This document shows positions 37,560-48,291 of a DNA stretch of 64,000 bases, piece by piece. Location: assembly GCF_021134715.1 (NCBI RefSeq), contig NC_060028.1, forward strand, positions 6,904,501 through 6,968,500, in the 5' to 3' direction. Positions within the stretch are counted from its first letter, which is position 1; the number at the start of each line of letters is the position of its first letter. The notes beneath the pieces were generated by a model, which did no database searches, had not been told where the DNA came from, and worked only from the letters and a program-made list of their open reading frames with translations. The translations under genes and the position numbers were made by a program. The stretch comes from Daphnia pulex. Its lineage: Eukaryota > Arthropoda > Branchiopoda > Diplostraca > Daphniidae.

Positions 37560-38140
37560 TATGTCAAAAATAGTATATAAATTAAATGTCAACTATTTTA
37601 AAGAGGAAATCGATGTCAATTTTTATTCTAAAAATGATATAAAAATATAATATCAAAAGCATGTTCTTTTCTTATTGGAAATATAATGTCAATATTAGTA
37701 TACCAAATTTATGTCAATTCAACATTATGAAAACTATATTGGAAAACGGTATATCATAAACGGTAATATGTTTTCATGAAAATTGATATCGAATTTTACA
37801 CTTCATTTTTACATGTTTTTAATTATCGCCAAATTATTCAATGTCAAATTCAAATGATTTGCATAAAAATTGATGTCAATTTTTTTACACTAAATAATAG
37901 GAGGAGCCTACATAAAAAATTTCAGAAAAAAGATAAGAATTTTTCATCAAATAATGTTATTATATACATCATTCATTATATCATATACCTAATCCATTTC
38001 GTATCACCCATTGGATGTCAACTAATTTATGAAAAATTCATATCAATTTCTTGTCAACAAAATGACAAAAATGTCAAAATGACGTAGAAATATCAAATCG
38101 AAATCTCAATGACATCCAATGCTACCTGGGATGTCAAGTT
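37560..38140. repeat. AT-rich stretch with recurrent ATGTCAA words
   Basis: The word TGTCAA, usually as ATGTCAAT or ATGTCAAC, recurs about ten times (for example near 37562, 37588, 37615, 37688, 37712, 37842, 37874, 38016, 38052 and 38072) in otherwise low-complexity DNA. The spacing is irregular. It may be a decayed tandem repeat or the interior of a DNA element. Confidence 0.45.
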
Positions 38141-38289
38141 GTCCAACCCATCTTACTGCATTGCATTTCTAATGAAATTGTTCGAACTGCTTCTAGATCT
38201 TGATCATAAGCCTGCCTGTGACTGAAACGACAGTCCTTCATGTCAAAATCTTTCGACCCACTCCACTGCCCTGGAGGTGTGTCTCTTCC

Positions 38290-41270
38290 CTAATCTTCCA
38301 TATTTAAAGACTACGGAGCAGCCAAAGTTAAAATTAGACGGCAAAATATTTATCCCGATCCCGTGGTTAAAACTACTTCGCCGGCTAGTGGAACCCCGCC
38401 CGATGTGTGGTACAGACTTTTTTTTACCTGAAGAGACTATAAAAAACTGGTCGTATTCTGCTCTGCAGCTACAGACTATAAATTTTTGCTATCAGCAGCA
38501 TGAATGATTTTTGCCAGATGGCTCACGTTCTGGTTTCCTCATCGGAGACGGAGCTTGTATAGGAAAAAGACGGTTGATGGCTGGAATAATTCTTGGGAAT
38601 GATCTGCAAGGGCGGAAAAGGCTATTTGGATCTCAGTCTCGAGTTAACTTAAAAACGACGTCGAACGTGACTTAAGAAACTTCGGAGCTGGAGCTATCCC
38701 CGTTCATGCCCTAAACAAAACCAAGTATATCAAAGTTTCGTCGGATGCCATCAGCTGAAAATGTTTGCTTCGTACTTTTCTCTGAGTGGAGAGTCATTCG
38801 TGGATGGGACAAACAGGACAAGTCTAAATCAACTACTTCGATTGTGTAGTACTGATTTTTATTGTGTATTTGACGAATCCATCGCGCTAAGAATCTTGTT
38901 CCTGTTGGCTCCACAAAACCATAATCCAAAACGGCAAAACATGATAAAACATTCTAGAACTCCAAAATAAATTGCCGAATGCGAGAATTGTATACGTTTC
39001 GGCAACCTTTGCAACAGAACCCCGCATTACGGCTTACATGATACGATAAGAACTATGGGGACAAGGGACCTCATAAAAAGGTAAAGGACTTCTTTTGGTT
39101 GGTTTTGGTTTTTATTTGGGTTATTTATTAAAATTTTTTGTCTAATTATTTTATCTGTGTTTATTAAGATTTCCCCATTTTCCAGTCTTTAATGGAAGAG
39201 AGGGGACTTGTCCAAATTGAACTTCTGTCGCTGGAGATGAAATCGCGTGGTTTTCTATGTGGCACGCCAATTAAGTTTTGAAAATGTGACAGTTGAAGTA
39301 AAAAAAGTTCTCCTTTCCCCAAACTTTTTCCAATAATATAACTATTCCATTAGTTTGTGGATAAAGCTACGTAGTGCCTTTACCAACGCCAAGGCAATGG
39401 TTGATTTTTTAGGGAAGGATGCAGTTATTATTTAGGAGTTTGATTGTTGCCTCGAAAGTCAAATTCGCAGCCAAGGTAACCGGTAACCCGCGAGGCTCTT
39501 CGGCATTGATCATTCGTTTTAATTGCTCTGCAATCCACAGGAGAGACAGGGCAACTCAACTTCTTTGAAAACGAAGGTGAAATGAATAACTTTTTTTCAA
39601 CAACTTAAGGTTTAGTACAATCCCTTGTTGCAAAATATTTCCTGTTCGGAATCCCCGAGAGGAAAACAAAGAAGTATCTCTTCTTAATCTGAACGAAGAA
39701 CTCGAGAAAAAGCTTCCCTTAAAATCCTTTGGATGAGATAACTCGCGAATTGGGCAGGTTGGAAAAGGTGGCTTATTTGACTGGTAGAAAGAAAAGTGTC
39801 ATTAAAACTGAAGAGGGAAAGGTATCCAAGCTCTAAATCATAAATATTTATTACATTTTCTCATTTTCTTTTTATCCCAACCATTTATTTTTAGGTCAAA
39901 TATGGGAATCGCTTAGAAGTTGGTTCGTTTGAGGATCTAATTCTTCGCGAGAGAACACATAGCTGGAAATAAACTTGTGGCTTTAATTTCTGAAGTTTCA
40001 AGTACTGGCATTTCTCTCCAGGTTTTTCAAACCTAAAAACAAATATTTAACGAAATCTAGTTAATATTTCTTTAACAATTTTGTTTCAAGGCTGATCAAG
40101 GATGCGGAAATCATCGAATACGGGTTCATATAAACTTATATATTATATATATTAACCTTGAATTCACATATCCTGCTACTGATCGGACCCGTTTCCAGAT
40201 AAGCGCTCCTGCCTACATCTTGATGATCTCGGAGTTAGCCGGAGAGCAAAAAATTTTGTCTACCGTCGCAAACCGTCTTGAAATCTTGAGTGCCAAACAC
40301 ACGGTGATGAAAGAGTTGGTACCACGTCAGATCTCCGTCAATTTAGCATTGATTCAAATTTGAGTAAAAAGGCCATTGAAAATGTGCTGAACATTATCAC
40401 CGGAGTTAAACTCTCTTCAACACTTCCTTCTAATGATGAAGGTAACTTTATCAAAGGTACATTTGAACGTTTTCTATGTTTGTTTGTTGTTTTAAATTAT
40501 TTTCATGCTATATCTTTGGCAAATATATGTTTAGATACTGCTAATGCAATCGAAAGTAATTTGACTAATCTAGAAGAAGAAAACTGTCGTGTTATCTTTC
40601 CTTAAAGAATAGCTAAGTGTTCCTCGATTCCTGGATAGAATGCTGTGCATTCCTATCCAACTTCAAAATACATTGCTTGATTTTTCTCTGCAACACTGAA
40701 AAGCACTACTTCTCTCAATGCTAATCTATACAGCGATTATGATCAGAACGACGTCGATCTTACCTCTGATCTAGGTGCCGTTCGTTTCGTTCAAACCAAA
40801 ACTTATAGCGATTCTGTCAAAAGAGTTGTGCTGCATGTTTTCGGAAAAGACCCTGCTGTTGGTTGGGATGAAGTCCTTGAAAGGGAAAAGGTTTTTTAAA
40901 AAAACATAAAGGGTTCTACGTTTCTAAAAAGACTTTTGACAACTAAATATTATCGGTAATCGCTGTAATAAGTCACTTTTTTGTATTTTCATATTTCTTA
41001 GATCCACCTGTGAAGCCGGTTTCGCTTTTCTTCGCCAGAACTGATGGTGATTTCTCGAAACTCTATACGTCTTAAGACCTAATACAGGTTTTCAGTTTCA
41101 CAAATTAAAATTGGCTCAAGTGGTGAAGGAATGTAACAAGGTGGAAGCACAGAATATTAATCAAATTTGATCGACATTTAAAACTCATTGAAGTAAAAAT
41201 GCGTGCATTCCATAAGATATCCAAAGTGCAGCTTTGCCAATGCTGGGGAACAATGTAGCAGAAAAAAAAA
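38290..41270 (+). pseudogene. Strawberry notch (SBNO) helicase pseudogene
   Basis: Blocks of the strawberry-notch protein appear in order: LPEETIKNWSYSALQLQT (38425-), [20 protein letters not shown] with the Walker A-like loop (38508-), ARIVYVSAT (near 38980), MEERGLVQIELLSLEMKSRG (39193-), LDEITRELGRLEKVAYLTGR (39730-), KYGNRLEVGSFEDLIL (39900-), VALISEVSSTGISLQ, SAPAYILMISELAGEQKIL (40205-), LSKKAIENVLNIITG (40357-) and RPNTGFQFHKLKLAQVV (41080-). Frames are broken many times. An intron-like gap (GTATCC...TTTTAG, 39833-39894) is retained, so this is a duplicated gene copy and not a retrocopy. SBNO is a nuclear co-regulator with an SF2-type helicase domain. The copy is clearly dead and runs up to the transposon at 41275. 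Confidence 0.85.
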
Positions 41271-41274
41271 GGAA

Positions 41275-41916
41275 TCAATCCAGCCGAAATCAACCAATCG
41301 TTGGCGCGCTCATATTTTATAATTTAGCGAAATTTGGACAGTAGGTTTATACTGTCGAAAATAACTTATGTTCCACATTTCGTCCATTTTGGACGATTAG
41401 TTTTTAAACTAAGGCAAAATGAAAATTAGTTTTTTTTCATTTTGCCGTAGTCCATTTTTCCCGTGCGTTTTTTGTTTTTTCAATTTGTAGACCCATTGTT
41501 TGCAAAACTATGTTTTTTAAATACATCATTTTTAATCAGTTTTTCACGGGCTATCTTTTGGTTTTATTTTTATTTTTTTTAATTTTAGTTTAAGGTTACT
41601 ATTTTCAGGGCAAAGTTTTTATACCCTCCCCTCTTCAAAAATCAATATCTCCCCTGGCTGCAAAAATTTTAACAAGCCGTTTTGACAATTATATAGAGGA
41701 GATATTCTTTTATATTATATATACAAATGAGAGAGGTGTTATCTCTCGTTGCTTTGATTTAATTAGTTTAGTTTTAAGGTTTTTGACGAAAAATGGCGTC
41801 ATTTCAGTCCCTTTCGACCTTGAGGGGCGGAGCTTCAGCTCTTTCCTGTCGCCGCTCTCAACCCCTTTATTCCCCCAGGCTAACGAGGGGAGCTTTCCTC
41901 TCCGCGCGACTTTCAA
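41275..41916. repeat. Left terminal inverted repeat
   Basis: Matches the complement of 44746-45386. It contains a TTTTGCCGTAGT...ACTACGGCAAAA-like internal palindrome near 41413-41452 and ends at TCCGCGCGACTTTCAA. Confidence 0.88.
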
Positions 41917-41965
41917 GCACTCAGTTTCATTTATAGATCATAGTGTTACGCATTCATTAAGAAAA

Positions 41966-44639
41966 ATGGCAGTGAATAGTTCAAACAAGTGCTCGGTTGG
42001 CATTTTTATTCAGGACGAGTGCTTTCTTTCTTCTTTTGTGCCAGTTAATTGCTCTATCAAATCTATTGATAGCTTAAGCGAAGATTTAAGAAAAACCATT
42101 TGTTACAGAACTAACATGACGACAATACCCTCGATATGTAGACATCATTTAGTGGCGTTCTCATCGCGTTTTTCTAAATTCAGACAATCAACAAAGTGCT
42201 CAAATCCTTTAAGTATTCATTGCGTCGACGGTGTTAAATCTCGAAATATTCCCAAGGCTGGGAAAAAATCAATTTCTCTGGAATCATGTGAGGCTATAAA
42301 GTGTCATCGTCCTGACCTTCACGTTTATCCTGGACAAAAACTTTGCACTACATGTATTAAAGAGTTAGTGACATTAAAAACCAAGGAAATTATGAAGAAA
42401 TCTAACAACTCAGAGTCTGAGTTAGAGGACATGGAAGAGGCATTTGCTAACGAATTCAGTGATAACAACGATGTTTTTTCACCGATGAGACCCATGTCTC
42501 GGTCACTTCAAGTTACATCTACGCTAGAAGTAACACCCGTCAACCTCGATCAACAAAAGATCCAAAAAAAGGCAATCAGATGTGATTATTCAGAAGGCAG
42601 AAAAAGTTAAAAATGCGTTTCTCCAACTTCACGAACCTCTTATAGGTGAAGAACTGTTGCTTAGTTCGAATTCCAACATTGGTAATTGCGATTTTAGATC
42701 GGCTGATTATGAAAAACTCATGGATGGCATAAAGCAAAAATGTCAAGACCTGAAAATGAAACCGGAGTCTTCTATTGAGATCATTTCTCTTTTAACCCTT
42801 GCACCAGTTTCGTGGAGCCGGCAACAAATATCTACCTTCTTTGGCGTATCAGATCATCTAGTCAGAAGATCATTAATATTGAAAAGGAAAAAAGGACTGC
42901 TGGCGAAACCGGATAAAAAGCAAGGTCGACCAATAACAGAAGATGAAAAAGAAATTGTGTGTGATTTTTACTTGTGTGACGAAAATTCAAGACAACTACC
43001 TGGAATGAAAGACTACATCTCTGTTCGTACAAGAAAAGGTGAAAAAACCTAAAAGTGCAAAAACAATTTCTTCTAATGAACATCAATGAACTTTACGTGA
43101 AGTATAAAGAATACTGTGAGCATACTTTATATTTAAAATCCTGTGGACGTTCAACATTTTTCATGCTTAGACCCTGTAATGTGATTGAGGTTGGTGCTAG
43201 CGGATCGCACAATGTTTGTTGTTTGTGAGAAACATCAGAATGTTCATTTAATGGTCGACACAATTTGTGGCAGCAACAAAGAAAAACTGTTATTGGTGGA
43301 TAAAGTTGTTTGTGATATTTTAAATCAAGAATGTATGTTGAAGCGTTGCCCTAGATGTCCCGGTACGGAACCACTTAAAACCTTTTTAACAAACACTGTT
43401 GCAAACATTCCTGTTATAAAGTTTAATCAGTGGGAGACCACAGACCGTTCTATGCTTGTACAAAAAGAGTTGCGGAATAATGATTTTGTTGAAGAACTTG
43501 CTAAAAAATTTGACACCCTTACTAGCCATCATATCATTTCAAAGAAGCAAGGGAAATACTGTAAAGAGTTGAAGGCTAGATTGTTGGAAAATGAGTGTAT
43601 CTTACAGGGTGATTTTTCACAAAATTACTCGATGATAGCGCAAGATTCAACACAATCTTCTTACTTCAATCCTGCTTCTCAGGCAACCATCCACACTTAT
43701 CTTGCAATTTTAAATGTTGCTGGTAAAATCAGTAATCATAGTATTTGCGTAATTTCGGACTACATGGGGCATAATACTGTTGCTGTATTTTCATTTTTAA
43801 AAATTGTGATTAACTACATCAAAGAAATTAATCCAAATGTCAACAAGATCATTCATTTCACAGATGGTGCCGCTAGCCAGTATAAAAATTACAAAAATTT
43901 CCTTAACTTGGCTTATCATAAAAATGACTTTGGTATTTCTGCGGAGTGGCATTTTTTCGCCACCAGTCATGGCAAAGGCCCGTGTGATGGCATTGGGGGT
44001 ACTCTTAAAAGATTGGCTAGACGTGCAAGTTTGCAGAATAGGATAGGTGGCGTAGTAATTCAAACCCCTGAATCGTTGTACGATTGGTGTTCTCGCAACG
44101 TCCATAACATTAAATCGTTTTTTGTTTCTCAAATTGATGTTCAAAGAAATGAGGATATGCTTGAAGAGCGATTTAAGTTTGGTAAACGGATTCCAGGCAC
44201 TCAGTCATTTCATTCATTCATTCCCATTGACGGAAATAGAGTAGAAGCAAGGTTTCTATCAATTAGTAATGAATCGAAGATATTTACTGTAAATTCCCAA
44301 ATCGCTCAAACCGCAAATTATGTTGAATATAATGATTGTGTGATTGGTTCCAAAATTGCATGTGTATATGATTTTGATGGATTGTGGTATATTGGTGAAA
44401 TTGTTGAAAAAATTGATATTGATTGTGATTTGAAAATTGAGTTTCTCAAACCAGATGGTTATGAGGCTCAAAAAAGAGGTTTTATGTCATCTAACAAAGA
44501 TGTTGCTTTTGTTAATATTTCTCATGTAATCAAAATTGTAAAAACTTTGAAAAGTAAATCAAAAGCTGGGAGAAACTTTCAAATAAATCTTTCTGAAAGA
44601 AAGGAAATTGAAAAAATATACAGCGCAATGATGTCGTAA
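41966..44639 (+). pseudogene. Frameshifted transposase-like gene of the long-TIR transposon
   Basis: The start AAAATGG at 41966 opens a frame to 42610 with a Cys-rich zinc-binding-like block (SCEAIKCHRPD, KLCTTCIKEL). The sense continues in another frame (about 42570-43052) with an HTH-like block (SRQQISTFFGVSDHLVRRSL), then in a third (about 43056-43205) and finally in 43185-44639. The last part holds an RNase H-like core: GDFSQNYSM, ISDYMGHNT, HFTDGAASQYKN, AEWHFFATSHGKGPCDGIGG. The shifts fall at or near A-runs (A7 at 42563-42569, A6 near 43042) and near 43205. Either the copy has recently died or homopolymer sequencing errors break it. The DGAASQYKN and SHGKGPCDG wording is found in uncharacterised arthropod and cnidarian proteins; a DDE-type catalytic role is inferred. 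Confidence 0.75.
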
Positions 44640-44745
44640 TACACTGTCAAACTTCGAAATTCACACATCGATTAATATCGTATACATTTTACATTTTAAT
44701 GGGTTTATTTATTTAATTTTGAAGCTTTAGCTATCCTAAACTGTT

Positions 44746-45386
44746 TTGAAAGTCGCGCGGAGAGGAAAGCTCCCCTCGTTAGCCTGGGGGAATAAAGGGG
44801 TTGAGAGCGGCGACAGGAAAGAGCTGAAGCTCCGCCCCTCAAGGTCGAAAGGGACTGAAATGACGCCATTTTTCGTCAAAAACCTTAAAACTAAACTAAT
44901 TAAATCAAAGCAACGAGAGATAACACCTCTCTCATTTGTATATATAATATAAAAGAATATCTCCTCTATATAATTGTCAAAACGGCTTGTTAAAATTTTT
45001 GCAGCCGGGGGAGATATTGATTTTTGAAGAGGGGAGGGTATAAAAACTTTGCCCTGAAAATAGTAACCTTAAACTAAAATTAAAAAAAATAAAAATAAAA
45101 CCAAAAGATAGCCCGTGAAAAACTGATTAAAAATGATGTATTTAAAAAACATAGTTTTGCAAACAATGGGTCTACAAATTGAAAAAACAAAAAACGCACG
45201 GGAAAAATGGACTACGGCAAAATGAAAAAAACGAATTTTCATTTTGCCGTAGTTTAAAAACTAATCGTCCAAAATGGACGAAATTTGGAACATAAGTTAT
45301 TTTCGACAGTATAAACCTACTGTCCAAATTTCGCTAAATTATAAAATATGAGCGCGCCAACGATTGGTTGATTTCGGCTGGATTGA
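44746..45386. repeat. Right terminal inverted repeat
   Basis: Complement of the left repeat at 41275-41916, ending GGCTGGATTGA. Beyond it the sequence (about 45430-45480, frame APKEKLQVYWLRP) may continue the strawberry-notch pseudogene. Confidence 0.88.
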
Positions 45387-45920
45387 CCCGGTTATATAGG
45401 TTCCACATTCTAACAGGATGCCTTTCTTCCTTCCTTGGGGAGAATGGAGGCTCCTAAAGAAAAATTGCAGGTATATTGGTTGAGACCTTCTAACTATAAC
45501 TGATTGTGTAACAATTTTATTATCAACGGTAGGTTATTATACGGAGGACGAATAGTGAAGTACTTGTGGCTGGTGTACTACTTCCCAGTAATGACTTAGG
45601 ACATTATTTAAAAGAGCTGGAAACACCTCATGCGTATTAATGATACCCAGTCATCGTTTTCTTTTTTGCTTCGATATCGCTCTTTTTTCGTCCCCCACAG
45701 TTTATGAGTCTCCATAGTTTCGGGTTCGGCCACGGAGGAAGAGATGAAGGAGGAACATCGACTAGTTACAAAAGTGACTACCCCAGTGTCCCTTTCTAAA
45801 AAGTTGCCAGATTTCGGGAACTGGACCTGAGACCCCACATTGCGAGTTATAAGAAACGACGTTTTGGTGAAAGTCCCCGAACATCACAAAGCAGACGATT
45901 GTCGTCATGGAAACATTAAA
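45387..45920. other. Spacer, possibly the tail of the strawberry-notch pseudogene
   Basis: A short frame (EAPKEKLQVYWLRP) near 45440 could be the SBNO segment following the point where the transposon inserted. The rest is not recognisable. Confidence 0.3.
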
Positions 45921-46065
45921 GTCCTTAAAATGTGATAAATTTTGCTCTTTTTCCCCCCCTTTTCACCCTTTTTCGTGCTGCCTATACCCCCTCTTTTGCC
46001 CTTAGGGCCGAAAGGCGAAAGACGAAAAGGGTGAAAAGGGGGGAAATTTATCACATTTTAAGGAC
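45921..46065. mobile_element. Small foldback MITE, 145 bp
   Basis: GTCCTTAAAATGTGATAAAT at 45921 is matched by its complement ending at 46065. Pairing extends inward through CCCCCC/GGGGGG and TTTTCACCC/GGGTGAAAA tracts, leaving only a short loop. No coding frame. Target duplication not clear. Confidence 0.75.
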
Positions 46066-46548
46066 CGCCCACCAAAAATGGCGTGGGGTCCGTTTTAAAA
46101 TAGGGGGAAAACTCAACTTTGAAGTGAGATAACGGGGGGAAATTATTATTTTAAAAATATAAAAATATACCATGAGAATCAGCGTGAAAAACTGATTCTA
46201 ATGATATTTTTTTTCAATAGAATCCCTTATTCATACAAGGACGCTATTATTATCTTAAGTATTTATGTAGATAAATATAAAAATTTTAGGACAACCCCAT
46301 TACTAGATCTAATGAATTTACGGAGGGACTATTCTATCCGCCATAAGGTCCCTTGTAAACACCTTTTGGTGACTCGATGAAATTTAAGGTCATTTTCATG
46401 CAAAAAAATATCAAACATTTTGCCGTGAATTTAAAAGAACGACGACTTTCTTACTTTTTGCATTTTCTGGAATTAATTATTTGTTTCTACTGAAGCTAGA
46501 GTTACCATCTTTGGTGTACTAGATATGTAAGACTATAATAATCCGTAA
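46066..46548. other. Intergenic, nothing recognised
   Basis: AT-rich sequence without gene, repeat structure or motif that I can support. Confidence 0.35.
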
Positions 46549-46829
46549 AGGGCTGTTCGACATCTTTTTTAACATTTGTATTTTAACAATTGCGGCAACG
46601 CAGCAGTCGTTGGAATTCATCATCTGCTAGAGAGCCTCACGCATTGTGCCCCACTTTGTCTGACCCATCCGATCCAACCCCCCACCCATCTCATCCTCAA
46701 CCTCCATTCAAAACACACCCAGACAAAGCGAGGAAGAATATGCCTCAGGCTCTCTAGCACATAATAAATTCCAACGACGGCTCAGTTGCCTGATGAAAAC
46801 AAATGTCAAAAAAGATGTCGAACAGCCCT
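46549..46829. mobile_element. MITE, 281 bp, TIR AGGGCTGTTCGACATC
   Basis: The ends are inverted repeats: AGGGCTGTTCGACATCTTTT at 46549 and its complement ending at 46829. A second inner inverted repeat (TCGTTGGAATT / AATTCCAACGA and CTAGAGAGCCT / AGGCTCTCTAG) encloses a C-rich core. The left end resembles that at 20463, so this is a family with at least two copies in the window. Confidence 0.75.
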
Positions 46830-47426
46830 ATTAACAAGCGATTCGCCACTCAAAGAGACCGTTTTGGGGTTTTTTGATTTAGCGGAAATCGTCGCTGGGG
46901 GTTCTAAAAATTAAAAAGTAGATGGGTTTTGTGCAAAATTTTTCGCTAAGTCGATTGGTAAAAACCACAATTGCCTAGCTTTTGTCATTTGGGAGGTATT
47001 TAAAAAAACTGAGAGGGGGTAGCCGAAATTTGGACTTTTTTTCGGTTATTTTGCAGCAGTTTTCTCGTCAACTGCTGCACCTAGAAATATTCTAATTGTT
47101 TCAAAATGATGGGATAGCCCACCTCTTCAAACCATTTTCATGTTTTTTCGATACTCGGCTCAGAAGCCGAGATATTAACAATTGAAATTTTGGAAAAAAT
47201 TCCTACAAATTTCTTCGTTTTTTTGGCCATGCCGGGCTTCATCCTATAAGCCACCTAGCGCTCGCGAAAACAACATTTCCCCCTCTTTGCCTTTAGGGTC
47301 TGTTGGGGGTGGTCTCCCTCATAACGTCAGCCTACACCTATCGAGAGGGGGTGGACAGGCAGACGGTTCTCGAACAAAGGATTGGGCCTACGCTAAGTGT
47401 CAAGCGTAATAACAATCTTAGTTCTG
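46830..47426. other. Intergenic, nothing recognised
   Basis: No gene. The 5-bp TTCTG just before 47427 is half of the target duplication of the next element. Confidence 0.35.
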
Positions 47427-47960
47427 CCATGGTAGAAGAGGGGATGGTATGTTCACGCACTAGAATTTTCCCATAAGGCTTGATCCCAGGTTGCCCCGGT
47501 ATATGGAGTGACAAGCGGATTTTCTCCAGAACTATGTCTGAACACTTTTTTTTTCTATGTCCTAGCGAAAGAAAACCAATTAGGATTTTGTTTAAAAAAA
47601 TGTGAAAAAACTCGCATTTTTTACAGAATCTATGTATTCTATCAATTTCGCTTTAAAAATATAGAAAAAAGGGAAAAAAAATATGAATGCTGATTTGAAT
47701 CTGCGTCGTCTCACATGGGTAATCGACGCTCTTTCAACTTGGCTACCAATTGCTTACAGTTTTTAAAAAATGCCAATAATAATAAACCCTTTTTGGAAGC
47801 ACAATTCAAGAAAACACGATTCAGTAACGCTACGCTAGGTGGCAGCACAATTTACCAGGGCCAAGGACTTTGAAAAAAAACTGAAAAACCGAGGATCTAC
47901 CGATCTAGCCTTGTGGGAAAATTCTAGTGCGTGAAGATACCACCCCCTCTTCTACCATGG
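47427..47960. mobile_element. TIR element, 534 bp, with 5-bp target duplication
   Basis: CCATGGTAGAAGAGG at 47427 is matched by its complement ending at 47960. The inverted repeats run about 58 bp (through CACGCACTAGAATTTTCCCA) with a few mismatches. TTCTG flanks both sides (47422-47426 and 47961-47965). No coding frame inside. Confidence 0.75.
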
Positions 47961-48052
47961 TTCTGCTATCGGCCGCTGTGGTGCGCATCGGCGTAAACTG
48001 CGCACGACTTTTTGGCATGTTACTACTTTTTCATCGGAATAACATCTATACC

Positions 48053-48291
48053 AGCATTCGGAAAAATTCTATAAAACTAAAATGATAAAACTAAACAAAT
48101 TTTATTACTAAGAAAACTTGATTAGTTTTATACCCTGCACTGTGTATTGTTACGATGACTTGAAAATCACACATCAATTAACTGACTGTTTAACTTTTTA
48201 TAAACAAATGGCATACCCCATATTTGTAACAGTAATAAAGGGGAACATTAGATAGTAGATAGACTATTGACTGGTTTGAAACTTCAAAAAA
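48053..48291. repeat. Duplicated segment in the DGAT2 3' flank (other copy 19197-19440)
   Basis: The segment begins at the last bases of the DGAT2-like coding region and covers its putative 3' UTR, including the AATAAA. It continues about 48 bp past that signal, with no poly-A tract in either copy. This argues for DNA-level copying and against retroposition. Confidence 0.85.
48101..48106 (-). terminator. AATAAA polyadenylation signal for the DGAT2-like gene
   Basis: TTTATT on the plus strand reads AATAAA on the minus strand, about 180 bp after the stop codon. It lies inside the duplicated segment. Confidence 0.55.

Larger units (their letters stand above)
41275..45386. mobile_element. 4.1-kb DNA transposon with about 640-bp terminal inverted repeats
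   Basis: The left end (41275-41916) and right end (44746-45386) are reverse complements over about 640 bp with only scattered differences; both begin TCAATCCAGCCGAAATC when read inward. Between them lies a transposase-like reading frame in three pieces. I found no clear target-site duplication. The terminal repeats are very long for a cut-and-paste element, and the near-identity of the two arms suggests recent activity or gene conversion. The superfamily is not one I can assign. It sits next to, and probably inside, the strawberry-notch pseudogene. Confidence 0.88.

Noticed and set aside
41710..41916. 68-codon frame repeated identically at 44746-44952
   Set aside because: Both copies lie inside the long terminal inverted repeats of the transposon; the identity reflects the repeat and does not indicate a gene.
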